Positions 52,594 to 60,511 of a stretch of 64,000 bases of DNA are shown here, piece after piece. How positions within the stretch are numbered: the first letter of the stretch is position 1; each line of letters opens with the position of its first letter. The translations under genes and the position numbers were made by a program. Source of the stretch: VXPQ01 sp965248175 (GTDB lineage: Bacteria; Bacteroidota; Rhodothermia; Rhodothermales; VXPQ01); the NCBI GenBank assembly GCA_965248175.1, contig OZ252093.1:1674001-1738000 (forward strand), given 5' to 3'. The notes under the pieces were generated by a model. The model did not search any database. It saw nothing but the letters and a program-made list of their open reading frames with translations, and was not told where the DNA came from.

Positions 52594-54927
52594 ATGATTT
52601 TCGTCTTGCGATCATTCCCGCGCATTCTGCGCGATACCTTCCTTGTTTCCCCCTTGTCGATCGCTCTGTACTGTGCTGCATTGCCCGTATTGTTGTTACC
52701 TGAGGCGGCCCGTGCCCAGGAGCAACAGCCACAGGAGCCGCAGCAGACGACGCCGAAACAGGAGCTCATCGTCATGCAGCGCATCGGCGGCCCGGTCGAA
52801 CTGGATGGACTCAGTTTCGAGCCGGCCTGGCAATCGGTCGAACCGTACGTCCCGTCGCAGTACGAGCCGAACAACGGCGCGCCCCCGACCGAGCGCACGG
52901 AGATGCGCATCGCCTACAATGAAGAATATCTTTTTCTTTCCCTGCGCGCGTACGACCGGGAGCCGGAAGGCATTCGCGCCAACACGCTTTATCGGGACCG
53001 GCTCAGCAGCGACGATCATTTCGAGATACTGATCGATTCGTACAACGACAACGAGACCGGCATGCTGTTCAACAGCAATCCGAGGGGGCACCGGCGGGAA
53101 GCTGCTATTTCGAACGACGCCAGCGGCGGCGGCATTGCGTCAGGCGGCTGGATCAATGTGGATTTCAATACCTACTGGGACGTGGAGACCGTCATCGCCG
53201 ACAGCGGGTGGTTTTCGGAAATGCGCATCCCGTTCTCCAGCCTGCGCTTCCAGCCGCGCGAAGACGGCACGGTGATCATGGGGCTGACCCTGCAACGCAA
53301 GATCGTGCGCAAGGACGAGCGGGTGGTGTTTCCCCCGGTCGAGCGCATTTCGGGCTGGGCGTTCCTGAAGCCGTCCCTCGCGCAGAAATTCCTGCTGGAG
53401 GGCATCGAATCGGATTTGCCCATATATGTGACCGGATACGGGCTGGGCGGCGCGGGAGAGACGGCCCGGCTGGACGGAGCCGTATGGGGATACGACCGCA
53501 ATGTGACGCGGGAAATCGGCGCCGACCTCAAGTACCAGTTTGCGAACAACGCCACGCTCGATCTGACGCTGAACACCGATTTTGCACAGGTCGAAGCCGA
53601 CGATCAGCAAATCAACCTGACGCGGTTCTCGCTCTTCTTTCCGGAAAAGCGCCAGTTCTTTCAGGAGCGGGCCGGTATTTTCGATTTCCGCACGGGTGGA
53701 TTAAGCCGTCTTTTTCATAGCCGGCGCATCGGACTGACGGCAAACGGCGCCCCGGTACCGATCCTGGGCGGCGCGCGCGGCACCGGGCGTTTCGGGCAGT
53801 GGGATGTCGGGGCGCTGGCCATGCAAACCGCGTCCTCCGGCGAACAATCGTCGGAAAATTTCGGGGTGCTGCGCCTCCGGCGGAAAGTGTTCAATCCCTG
53901 GTCGTATGCGGGCGCCATGGGCACGAGCCGCATCGGTGCGGACGGAGCGTACAATTTCGTCTACGGCCTGGACGGTGTGTTCCGGTTCTTCGGAGACGAC
54001 TACCTGACGCTCCAGTGGGCGCACTCGTTCGACGACATGCTCGTGGAGCGCCCGAACCACCGTCCGCTGAACGGCGGGCGCATGACCGTCCAGATGGAGA
54101 GGCGGCGGAGCAGGGAATGGGAATACCGCTCCATTCTGGCCTGGGCGGGTGCGGACTACGATCCGGGCATCGGATTCTCGCAGCGCAACGACTTCACGCT
54201 TTTAGACAACTCGCTTTCCTACACATGGCTGCCTCCGGAAGGCACCCGGCTGATCTTCCATACCTTCGAGATGGCCGGGTTGACGTATTTGCGCAACGAG
54301 GATTTGCGCAACAAGGACCGTTCGGTCGAATCCGCGCAGTTGGCCCCCCGGTGGAGTTACGGAGCCCGGAACGGAACGCGGGGTCAGGCCGGGGTCATGC
54401 TGTTGTACGAAGACCTATTAGATTCCTTTAAGATCGGGGAGGTGGAGATCCCCGCCGGAAGCTATACGTTCTGGGAAGCGGAGGTGTCGTATGGAGAATC
54501 CAACACGAACAGGTACCGGCTGGGCCCCACGTTGCAGGCCGGCCGGTTCTACGACGGCTGGAAGGTCACGGCCTCCATGCGCCCCACCTGGTACGTATCC
54601 CCGCACCTTGAAATGACGGGGCGCTACGAGTACAGCCGGATTCGTTTCCCGGACAGGGATGAGGGGTTGCACGCCCACTTGCTGCGGTTCAGGATCGGCA
54701 TGGCCCTGAACACGCAGGCGTCGGCCAATATTTTCCTGCAGTACAACAGCGTAAGCGATGCGCTCTCGTCCAATATCCGCCTCCGGTACAACTTCCGCGA
54801 GGGGAACGACCTGTGGCTGGTCTACAACCACGGAATGAACACGGCGCGGCACCGGTTCGACCCCGCGCCGCCGCTCACGGACAACCGGACGCTGCTCGTC
54901 AAGTACACCTATACGTTCCAGCTATAG
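52594..54927 (+). CDS. DUF5916 outer-membrane protein with carbohydrate-binding-like N-domain
   Basis: 777 residues. Signal region (ALYCAALPVLLLPEAARAQ), then a CBM9-like domain (~65-240: GPVELDGLSFEPAWQSVEPY, DDHFEILIDSYNDNETGMLF, WDVETVIADSGWFSEMRIPF), then a long beta-barrel typical of DUF5916 (RFSLFFPEKRQFFQERAGIF, then many alternating strands ending in a Phe-x-Leu tail, TYTFQL). It is seen mainly in Bacteroidota and Rhodothermota. Function unknown; barrel plus CBM suggests surface binding or import of carbohydrate-bearing substrate. Confidence 0.9.
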   Translation: MIFVLRSFPRILRDTFLVSPLSIALYCAALPVLLLPEAARAQEQQPQEPQQTTPKQELIVMQRIGGPVELDGLSFEPAWQSVEPYVPSQYEPNNGAPPTERTEMRIAYNEEYLFLSLRAYDREPEGIRANTLYRDRLSSDDHFEILIDSYNDNETGMLFNSNPRGHRREAAISNDASGGGIASGGWINVDFNTYWDVETVIADSGWFSEMRIPFSSLRFQPREDGTVIMGLTLQRKIVRKDERVVFPPVERISGWAFLKPSLAQKFLLEGIESDLPIYVTGYGLGGAGETARLDGAVWGYDRNVTREIGADLKYQFANNATLDLTLNTDFAQVEADDQQINLTRFSLFFPEKRQFFQERAGIFDFRTGGLSRLFHSRRIGLTANGAPVPILGGARGTGRFGQWDVGALAMQTASSGEQSSENFGVLRLRRKVFNPWSYAGAMGTSRIGADGAYNFVYGLDGVFRFFGDDYLTLQWAHSFDDMLVERPNHRPLNGGRMTVQMERRRSREWEYRSILAWAGADYDPGIGFSQRNDFTLLDNSLSYTWLPPEGTRLIFHTFEMAGLTYLRNEDLRNKDRSVESAQLAPRWSYGARNGTRGQAGVMLLYEDLLDSFKIGEVEIPAGSYTFWEAEVSYGESNTNRYRLGPTLQAGRFYDGWKVTASMRPTWYVSPHLEMTGRYEYSRIRFPDRDEGLHAHLLRFRIGMALNTQASANIFLQYNSVSDALSSNIRLRYNFREGNDLWLVYNHGMNTARHRFDPAPPLTDNRTLLVKYTYTFQL

Positions 54928-54954
54928 GCGCCGTCTGCCCGGGAGAAAGCAAAG

Positions 54955-55003
54955 CAGGCGGTTTGCAACGTTGGCATGGAGCGCCTGTTTTGCAAACCGC
55001 CTG
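54955..55003. terminator. Bidirectional terminator, 14-bp perfect inverted repeat
   Basis: CAGGCGGTTTGCAA (54955-54968) pairs with TTGCAAACCGCCTG (54990-55003) across a 21-nt loop. It lies between the convergent DUF5916 and DUF1080 stops. The stem is AT-rich at its loop end, with no long T run. Confidence 0.65.
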
Positions 55004-55045
55004 TATGCACATCCGGCGAGAAGCCGCTGCTGCTGGAGCGTGCGG

Positions 55046-55786
55046 CTACTCCATCGGCTTGATCATGAGGTTCCGGAACCAGACCCCGGATTCTCCATGC
55101 TTACCCTGGACGCCGATGTGGCCTTCGGTGGCCAGTTCGGCCAGCGGGTTGCTCAGCCAGGGCGGGATGGAGGTGCCGTCCGGATTGGTTTCTGCGGAGT
55201 GGTATTCGCTCATGTCGATTTCGCTCACTGCCATACCGTTGAGCATCACCCACAGGGAGTCGCCCTTTGCGGTCACCGTGTAGCGGCTCCATTCTCCGGC
55301 GGGATTGATCCGCTGCTCCGACGGGGGCACATGCCCGTAGAAGGCGCCGGATTCCTGGTGGTGCCGGGCTGAATCCGCCATGGGATGATCGTCGGCGATC
55401 TGTACTTCAATGGAATTCGGAATCCAGGTCGTATCTGCTGTCTCGCTGGCGTGCAGGATGATGCCGCTGTTCGCGTGCGGATCGAACATGACTTCAAGGT
55501 CAAGGACGAAGTCGTTGTAGGTAGCCTGTGTAAAGATGCCCTGATCCACACCGCTCGTGAGGACGCCTTCTTCCCATGCCCAAACACCCCCGGGGTCTAT
55601 TGCATTGGAGAGGTCTTCGTTGAAGAGCGGCATCCATCCGGGTTCGGAGGTATCCGGGTGCGGATCGGCCATTTCCATCATGTCGGATTCGGCCATGGCG
55701 TCGTGATCCGCGTCCTCCGTATCGGAGGCGCACCCCGCTGCGAAGAAAGCGAGGGCAGCGAGGAAGGAAAGAGTACGTGTGGGCAT
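55046..55786 (-). CDS. DUF1080 (3-keto-disaccharide hydrolase fold) lipoprotein
   Basis: 246 residues from ATG 55786; lipoprotein signal (LSFLAALAFFAAGC). A DUF1080 concanavalin-like fold follows: MPLFNEDLSNAIDPGGVWAW, NDFVLDLEVMFDPHANSGII, WIPNSIEVQIADDH, and a terminal HIGVQGKHGESGVWFRNLMI. DUF1080 proteins include 3-keto-disaccharide hydrolases acting on oxidised sugars, and they often stand beside Gfo/Idh/MocA oxidoreductases, as here 58 bp downstream of one. Longer in-frame starts run into the oxidoreductase gene. Confidence 0.92.
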   Translation of the reverse strand: MPTRTLSFLAALAFFAAGCASDTEDADHDAMAESDMMEMADPHPDTSEPGWMPLFNEDLSNAIDPGGVWAWEEGVLTSGVDQGIFTQATYNDFVLDLEVMFDPHANSGIILHASETADTTWIPNSIEVQIADDHPMADSARHHQESGAFYGHVPPSEQRINPAGEWSRYTVTAKGDSLWVMLNGMAVSEIDMSEYHSAETNPDGTSIPPWLSNPLAELATEGHIGVQGKHGESGVWFRNLMIKPME

Positions 55787-55844
55787 GATAATGTGGTATC
55801 GTATGGTGGTAGGGATGAATACCGCGCGTCCGGTTTGTCCGGAA

Positions 55845-57215
55845 TCACCCCGCGTCGACGGCGGGGAGTTCCCAGCCCTCGCGCGGCGTGCGGCGCAGGT
55901 GTCGGTTGGCTTCCGGCAGGTTTGTGATGCGAAGGTTCTCCGCATCCCAGTGAATCTTTTTGTTGCCCGCAAGGAGCGAGACAACGCCGAGCAGCACCGT
56001 TTCTGTGAGGGGGGCGGCAAAGGCGAAGGGCGACGAAGCGTTCTCTTCGCCCCGGATCGCGCGTATCCAATTGTTTTCGTGGCTTTCGCCCGCAATGCGG
56101 TCGTACAGCCGGGGGACCTCGTTTTCCGCGAGGTCGCCGGGCATAAAGCGCACGCCGCCCATACTCAGCAATGTGCCCTTCGAACCGACATACATGGTAC
56201 CGTTCGAATGCAGCCATTCGTCGTCGGAGAGGCCTTCGGGGCGCGGGGGTTTGAACCCGCCGTCATACCAGGCAAGCCGCACCGGGCCGCGTTCCCCGTG
56301 CGCCGGGAATTCGAAGAAGGTGGTCGAGGCGACCGGGTAGGAGTGGCCGTTGAAGGCGGAGGAACGTGTCTCTACCGTGGTTGGCGCGCCGAGATCCAGC
56401 GCCGTAGCCACGAAGGCGAATGAATGTGCAGCGATGTCGCCCAGCGCGCCCGTACCGAAGGGTACCCACCCGCGCCAGACGAAGGGGTGGAACGCCGGGT
56501 CATAGGCCATATCTGCCGCGGGGCCGAGGTACAGATCCCAGTCGATGCCGTCCGGCTTCCGCTTCAGCACGGAGGGCAGGTCTATGCCCTGCGGCCAGAT
56601 GGGGCGGTTTGTCCACACATGCACCTCGTCGACCTCCCCGATAGTGCCTCCCTTGATGTGCTCGGCGATGTCGTAGAGTTCGTTGGAGGAGCGCCCCTGA
56701 TTGCCCATCTGGGTGATTACGTCGTATCGTTTGGCGGCAAGGCCCAGTTGCCGGGCTTCCCATACCGACCACGTAAGCGGTTTCTGGGTGTAGACATGGA
56801 TGCCGCGCTCCATCGCTGCCAGTGTAATGAGGGCGTGCGTATGGTCCGGTGTGGCGATCACGACCCCGTCGATGTCGTCGCTCATTTCGTCGAACATGCG
56901 ACGGTAATCCTGGTACCGTGCCGCTTTGGGCCAGGTATTGAAGACAGGAACGGCAAAATCCAGATCGACGTCGCACAGGCCCGTCACGGTGATATCGTTC
57001 ATATTCGCCAGATTAACCTTGCCCATCCCTCCGACGCCGACGCAGGCCACGTTTACCGTGTCGCTGGGCGCCCGGAAATACGGGCCGCCGAGCACGTTCC
57101 TCGGCACGATGAGCGGGGCAGCCACAAACGCGGCGCTCGTTTTACCGAGCGTGCCGAGAAAAGCGCGGCGGGACAAGCCGGGTTTCAGGCGGGCGGACCT
57201 CAATGAAGCAGGCAT
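55845..57215 (-). CDS. Exported Gfo/Idh/MocA family oxidoreductase (Tat signal)
   Basis: 456 residues from ATG 57215 (MPASLRSARLKPGLSRRAFL), with Tat motif SRRAFLGTLGKTSAAFVAAP. Rossmann part NVACVGVGGMGKVNLANM, then DGVVIATPDHTHALITLAAM, YTQKPLTWSVWEARQL, and WDLYLGPAADMAYDPAFHPF with FGTGALGDIAAHSF as in the family C-domain. It probably oxidises a sugar in the periplasm for the adjacent DUF1080 hydrolase. Both are on the minus strand, 58 bp apart, and likely form one operon. Gap 57216-57511 upstream shows no gene. Confidence 0.93.
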   Translation of the reverse strand: MPASLRSARLKPGLSRRAFLGTLGKTSAAFVAAPLIVPRNVLGGPYFRAPSDTVNVACVGVGGMGKVNLANMNDITVTGLCDVDLDFAVPVFNTWPKAARYQDYRRMFDEMSDDIDGVVIATPDHTHALITLAAMERGIHVYTQKPLTWSVWEARQLGLAAKRYDVITQMGNQGRSSNELYDIAEHIKGGTIGEVDEVHVWTNRPIWPQGIDLPSVLKRKPDGIDWDLYLGPAADMAYDPAFHPFVWRGWVPFGTGALGDIAAHSFAFVATALDLGAPTTVETRSSAFNGHSYPVASTTFFEFPAHGERGPVRLAWYDGGFKPPRPEGLSDDEWLHSNGTMYVGSKGTLLSMGGVRFMPGDLAENEVPRLYDRIAGESHENNWIRAIRGEENASSPFAFAAPLTETVLLGVVSLLAGNKKIHWDAENLRITNLPEANRHLRRTPREGWELPAVDAG

Positions 57216-57511
57216 AATGAAGTGGGCATGGGAGTCCCTTGTCAATAACATGCGCATGCAGGGTTGCAACGAAGACCCCTGTAGGCATGGTGTGGGGTTC
57301 CGGGCGGGGTAATCCGGCGATGCAGACCGGCAAAACAAGTGTATATCCTTATAATTTCGCACAATTTGATGAATTGTTCATAAAATTATGAGCCCGTTCT
57401 CTGCGTGTTCACCCATTGTTCACGCAACCCGTGGCAGGCTGCTGGTGGATGTAAGGAAGTAGGCTGGGGTTTTCCCGTTCTTCGTAATCCTTTGCGTATC
57501 GTCGCATCATG

Positions 57512-57795
57512 TCTGTGCGGGTGCTGCTTGTGACGCTGATTGTTCTCCTTGCCGCCAATCTCGGCATAGAGATCTCGAATACGGCTCCGGACGCAGAACG
57601 GACCGGTATGGCAGGACGCTGGCGTACGTATGGGTGCTGGACGAGTACGGCCAGCGCCTGTACCGGGTAAATGTCCGTCTTGTCGCCGACGGCTATGCGA
57701 ATATCTACTCGGGGATCCCGTTTGAATACAGCGACGAGTACCTGGAGTACGAGCGGGAAGATCGCGAGGAGGGGCGGGGTTTGTGGGAGGAGTAG
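57512..57795 (+). pseudogene. Thermonuclease (SNase-like) relic
   Basis: From ATG 57512 a signal-like start (MSVRVLLVTLIVLLAANLGI) runs in one frame to about 57600. The following SNase end is in another frame: DRYGRTLAYVWVLDEYGQRL, then VRLVADGYANIYSGIPFEYS, ending EDREEGRGLWEE and TAG 57793-57795. The nuclease core with its metal and catalytic residues that should lie between is gone. A deletion that fused the two pieces out of frame explains the layout. Confidence 0.75.
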
Positions 57796-57833
57796 TATTC
57801 CGGCCCGATGGTTTTTTGATCAAGGATGTATGA

Positions 57834-57914
57834 AACCTTCCGAGTGGCGTCTACTTTTATAGGATACAGGCTGGCGATTTTCACAGTACGCACCGAATGG
57901 CGCTCCTCAAATGA
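57834..57914 (+). pseudogene. 3' stub of a type IX sorting domain
   Basis: The frame reads NLPSGVYFYRIQAGDFHSTH then RMALLK and TGA. It is nearly identical to the end of the intact sorting domain at 58832-58912 (about six differences in 81 bp). No secreted cargo precedes it. Its TGA overlaps the next start as ATGA. Confidence 0.75.
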
Positions 57915-58642
57915 TTCGAATAGGCGCTCCGAGAGATTTGCTCCTTCTTCGCCGCTTTGCATTGCGTGGCTGTTGCTTGTTTGCGATATCTCTTGTGATG
58001 TTGCTAACATTTCCGGCAACAGCTCAGGATACGCCGGGAGAACAGGAAACAGAACGTGATAGGCCAGTGAGGATAGGAGTTTATTTTTCCAGGCCAGGCC
58101 TCATAGACAATATTGATCTTAGCGGGCTGTACGGCGGCGGGAACATTGAATCCTCTGAAGACGATGTGATGCCTTATCCTGGTAGCTTTCTGAGTATAAA
58201 ATACAATAAATATCAGGCAACTTTGGGTTGGGGAGACGATAATTATGGAAAGGAAAACAAGCATAATGAAAATATAGCCAAATTTACTGCACGTTATAAT
58301 TATTATCCAGCTGAAAAGATTATATACATGTTTGGAGGTTTTAACATTTGGTATTTTAATAAGAAATATTCTTTTACAAAAAATGTTTGTGTTGGTGATC
58401 TAATACTTGAAGCGGAATATTTTTTCTGTGAAGGAGAAAGCAAAATTACTCGTATTGAAACCGATCGCCCCGACGGTAAATCAGTAGTGCCTGGAATTAA
58501 TTTCGGAATTGGTGTAGAATACAAATTTTTGAGCATTGTATGATCTCACGAAGCAGAATTTTACCGCTCGGCCTGTAAATATAAAGATTTTATATGCGGG
58601 GGAACTGACTTTAAGTTTTTGGGGTTGCATTTCGAATTATAG
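57911..58642 (+). pseudogene. Exported barrel-like protein, unit 1, interrupted by an in-frame TGA
   Basis: Starts ATG 57911 with a signal peptide (CCLFAISLVMLLTFPATAQ). The frame stops at TGA 58541-58543 after 210 residues. Beyond it the same frame continues SHEAEFYRSACKYKDFICGG to TAG 58640-58642, matching the C-terminus of the downstream paralogue where the TGA position is TTT. If the truncated 210-residue form is stable it would lack the last strands of a probable small outer-membrane barrel. AT-rich relative to the region. Function unknown. Confidence 0.65.
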
Positions 58643-58645
58643 AGA

Positions 58646-58912
58646 ATGTACACCTATGCCCTCCGGCAAAACTTTCCCAATCCCTTCAATCCGTCTACGG
58701 AGATTCTTTTCGATCTTCCGGAAGATGCCATAGTGTTGCTTATCGTATATGATGTGCTGGGCAGAGAGGTGGCTCGTCTCGTGCAGGAAGAATTGAGTGC
58801 CGGCACGCACCGCGCTCGCTTCGATGCCGGGAACCTTCCAAGTGGCATCTACTTTTACAGGATACAGGCAGGCGATTTTCACAGTACGCACCGAATGGCG
58901 CTCCTCAAGTAA
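58646..58912 (+). CDS. Free-standing type IX secretion C-terminal sorting domain
   Basis: 88 residues from ATG 58646. The whole ORF is one sorting domain: FPNPFNPSTEILFDLPEDAI, then VYDVLGREVARLVQEELSAG, ending GIYFYRIQAGDFHSTHRMAL. There is no signal peptide or cargo in frame; the segment before it is the 3' end of unit 1. It is probably the cut-off end of a duplicated secreted protein. Whether it is translated on its own is unknown. Confidence 0.7.
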   Translation: MYTYALRQNFPNPFNPSTEILFDLPEDAIVLLIVYDVLGREVARLVQEELSAGTHRARFDAGNLPSGIYFYRIQAGDFHSTHRMALLK

Positions 58913-58927
58913 TTGAAGAGGCTGCAC

Positions 58928-59631
58928 ATGAGCGATATACTCTTTCTTTGTCGCGTTGCATTGCGCCGTTGCTGCTTGTTTGCGATAGCTTCAGCCTTGC
59001 TAACAGTTTCCGCTACAGCACAGGATACGCCGACAGAACGAGAAAAAGAGCGTGATTCGCAAGTTCGAATCGGGATTTATCTTTCAGGGAAAGGTTTTGT
59101 AAACGATTTTGATATTGGCGTTAAGGAGAGTGGGGATATTGAATCTCCTTCACACGATATTATGCCCTACCCCTTTAGATTCTTTAGTATACGATACAAT
59201 AGATATCAGGATGTTTTTGGCTGGGGCGATGATAGATTCCTTTCCGGCGGACGTAAACATAATAATGAGCACATAACCAAGTTCGCTGCACGTTACAATT
59301 ATTATCCATTCAAAAAAATTGGTACATATATGGAGGACTTGTTCTTTGGCGTTTTCAAAAAGAATTTTCCTTTAAAAAAAATGTTTCTACAACAGGTATG
59401 CTACCGGAAAGATGCGACGAAGAAACAATATCTATTGACGTTAAGACGGATCGCCCTGACGGTAAATCAACGACGCTTGGAATCAATGCCGGATTTGGCA
59501 TAGAATATACTTTGCATAATACCATCGTTTTTTCTCACGAAATAGAATTTTACTATTCGGCTTGCAAGCGCAAGAATTTTATATGCAGTGGGCGTGATTT
59601 TAAATTCCTGGGACTGCATTTGAAATTTTAA
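58928..59631 (+). pseudogene. Exported barrel-like protein, unit 2, frameshifted paralogue of unit 1
   Basis: ATG 58928 opens a signal peptide (CCLFAIASALLTVSATAQ) and a protein matching unit 1 (PVRIGVYFS versus QVRIGIYLS; FTARYNYYP versus FAARYNYYP). At the run of seven A (59312-59318) the frame is lost: one extra A would give PFKKNWYIYGG, matching unit 1, and continue to the stop at 59629-59631 (DVKTDRPDGKSTTLGINAGF, then SHEIEFYYSACKRKNFICSG). The unshifted frame ends at 59503 without resemblance to unit 1. Confidence 0.65.
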
Positions 59632-60021
59632 GGCGGAAACAGTCCTCCATCCCTCACGCCTTCAATTCTACGAAGATGGTAAGCCGCCACCTTGTGCAAC
59701 AGGCCTGCCCCGATTTGCTTACGGGTCTTTGCGGCCTTGATGCACGCTTCGGCCTGATCCTGGGGGCGACTCCGTGGCGTCGACTGGCTTCGACATCATG
59801 CGAGCCGAAGGCTTTCAATCCGCGGCGCTGCTCGGTATCCGTTGTGCGACACCGTACATGCAGCCATCGTCTTAATGTAAAGACTTGATTAAGACGATTC
59901 TGCGCAGTACCCTCATAGGCGTACTTTTTTTGCGGCAGCGGCTGCTTCTCCGAAGAGCGGTTAGTTCCTCGAAGCGCTTTTCCGCATACCTGCCTCCACC
60001 CACCAAAAAGTATCTGACGTC
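59632..60021. other. 390-bp gap without a recognised gene
   Basis: Short frames exist on both strands but none resembles a known family or has a credible start. An 11-bp inverted repeat lies at 59866-59898. Confidence 0.5.
59866..59898. repeat. 11-bp perfect inverted repeat
   Basis: ATCGTCTTAAT (59866-59876) and ATTAAGACGAT (59888-59898) around an 11-nt loop, 123 bp upstream of the DMT-like gene. No T run follows, so an operator or mRNA leader hairpin is as likely as a terminator. Confidence 0.5.
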
Positions 60022-60462
60022 ATGAAACTCCCGTTTTTTATTTTCGTGGTGGTGCTCGGCATCATCGTTGCGATCCACCTTGCGATGAATGCAAAGGTAG
60101 GTGAAATCATGACCAACCCCCGTGTAGCGAACGCGGTCTTCTGGACCATCGGCGCCGTCATGGCCATCATTGTCGGCCTGACCGGTTGGGAGGCAGGCGT
60201 CCTTGGAGGCCTAAAGAATGTACACCCCCTGCTTCTGACAGCGGGCGCGCTGGGCGCTTGCCTCGTGTTCGCCATCGCATGGTCCATTCCGCAAGTAGGC
60301 GCCGGCAACTTCTTCATCATTCTGCTTGCCGGTCAGGTGATCGGAGGACTGGTCATGTCCCATTTCGGGTGGTTGTCGGCCTACGAACCGATTTCTCTTG
60401 TGCAAATGGGCGGCGCCCTGCTCATGGTCGCCGGGGCGGCCATCGCCACAATGGCCGGATAG
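60022..60462 (+). CDS. DUF606/YdcZ-type small multidrug/metabolite transporter-like membrane protein
   Basis: 146 residues with five hydrophobic helices (FFIFVVVLGIIVAIHLAMNA, VFWTIGAVMAIIVGLTGWEA, LLLTAGALGACLVFAIAWSI, FFIILLAGQVIGGLVMSHFG, MGGALLMVAGAAIATMAG). Length, helix count and the late G-Q-x-x-G-G-L-x-x-x-H-F-G-W motif fit DUF606 of the DMT superfamily, which often works as a pair of small proteins. Only one copy is here. Substrate unknown. Confidence 0.8.
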   Translation: MKLPFFIFVVVLGIIVAIHLAMNAKVGEIMTNPRVANAVFWTIGAVMAIIVGLTGWEAGVLGGLKNVHPLLLTAGALGACLVFAIAWSIPQVGAGNFFIILLAGQVIGGLVMSHFGWLSAYEPISLVQMGGALLMVAGAAIATMAG

Positions 60463-60511
60463 CTGTGCCCCTGCCTGTAACCTGTTTTCCACACTACCTC
60501 ATTTCCCTATT

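Noticed and set aside
58541..58543. TGA in unit 1 read as a coded amino acid (recoding)
   Set aside because: The paralogue has TTT there, no Sec-type hairpin is evident and the second unit is also broken, so plain decay is simpler.
59684..59888. Possible short genes in the gap before the DMT-like gene
   Set aside because: Frames on both strands lack family resemblance, start context and length.
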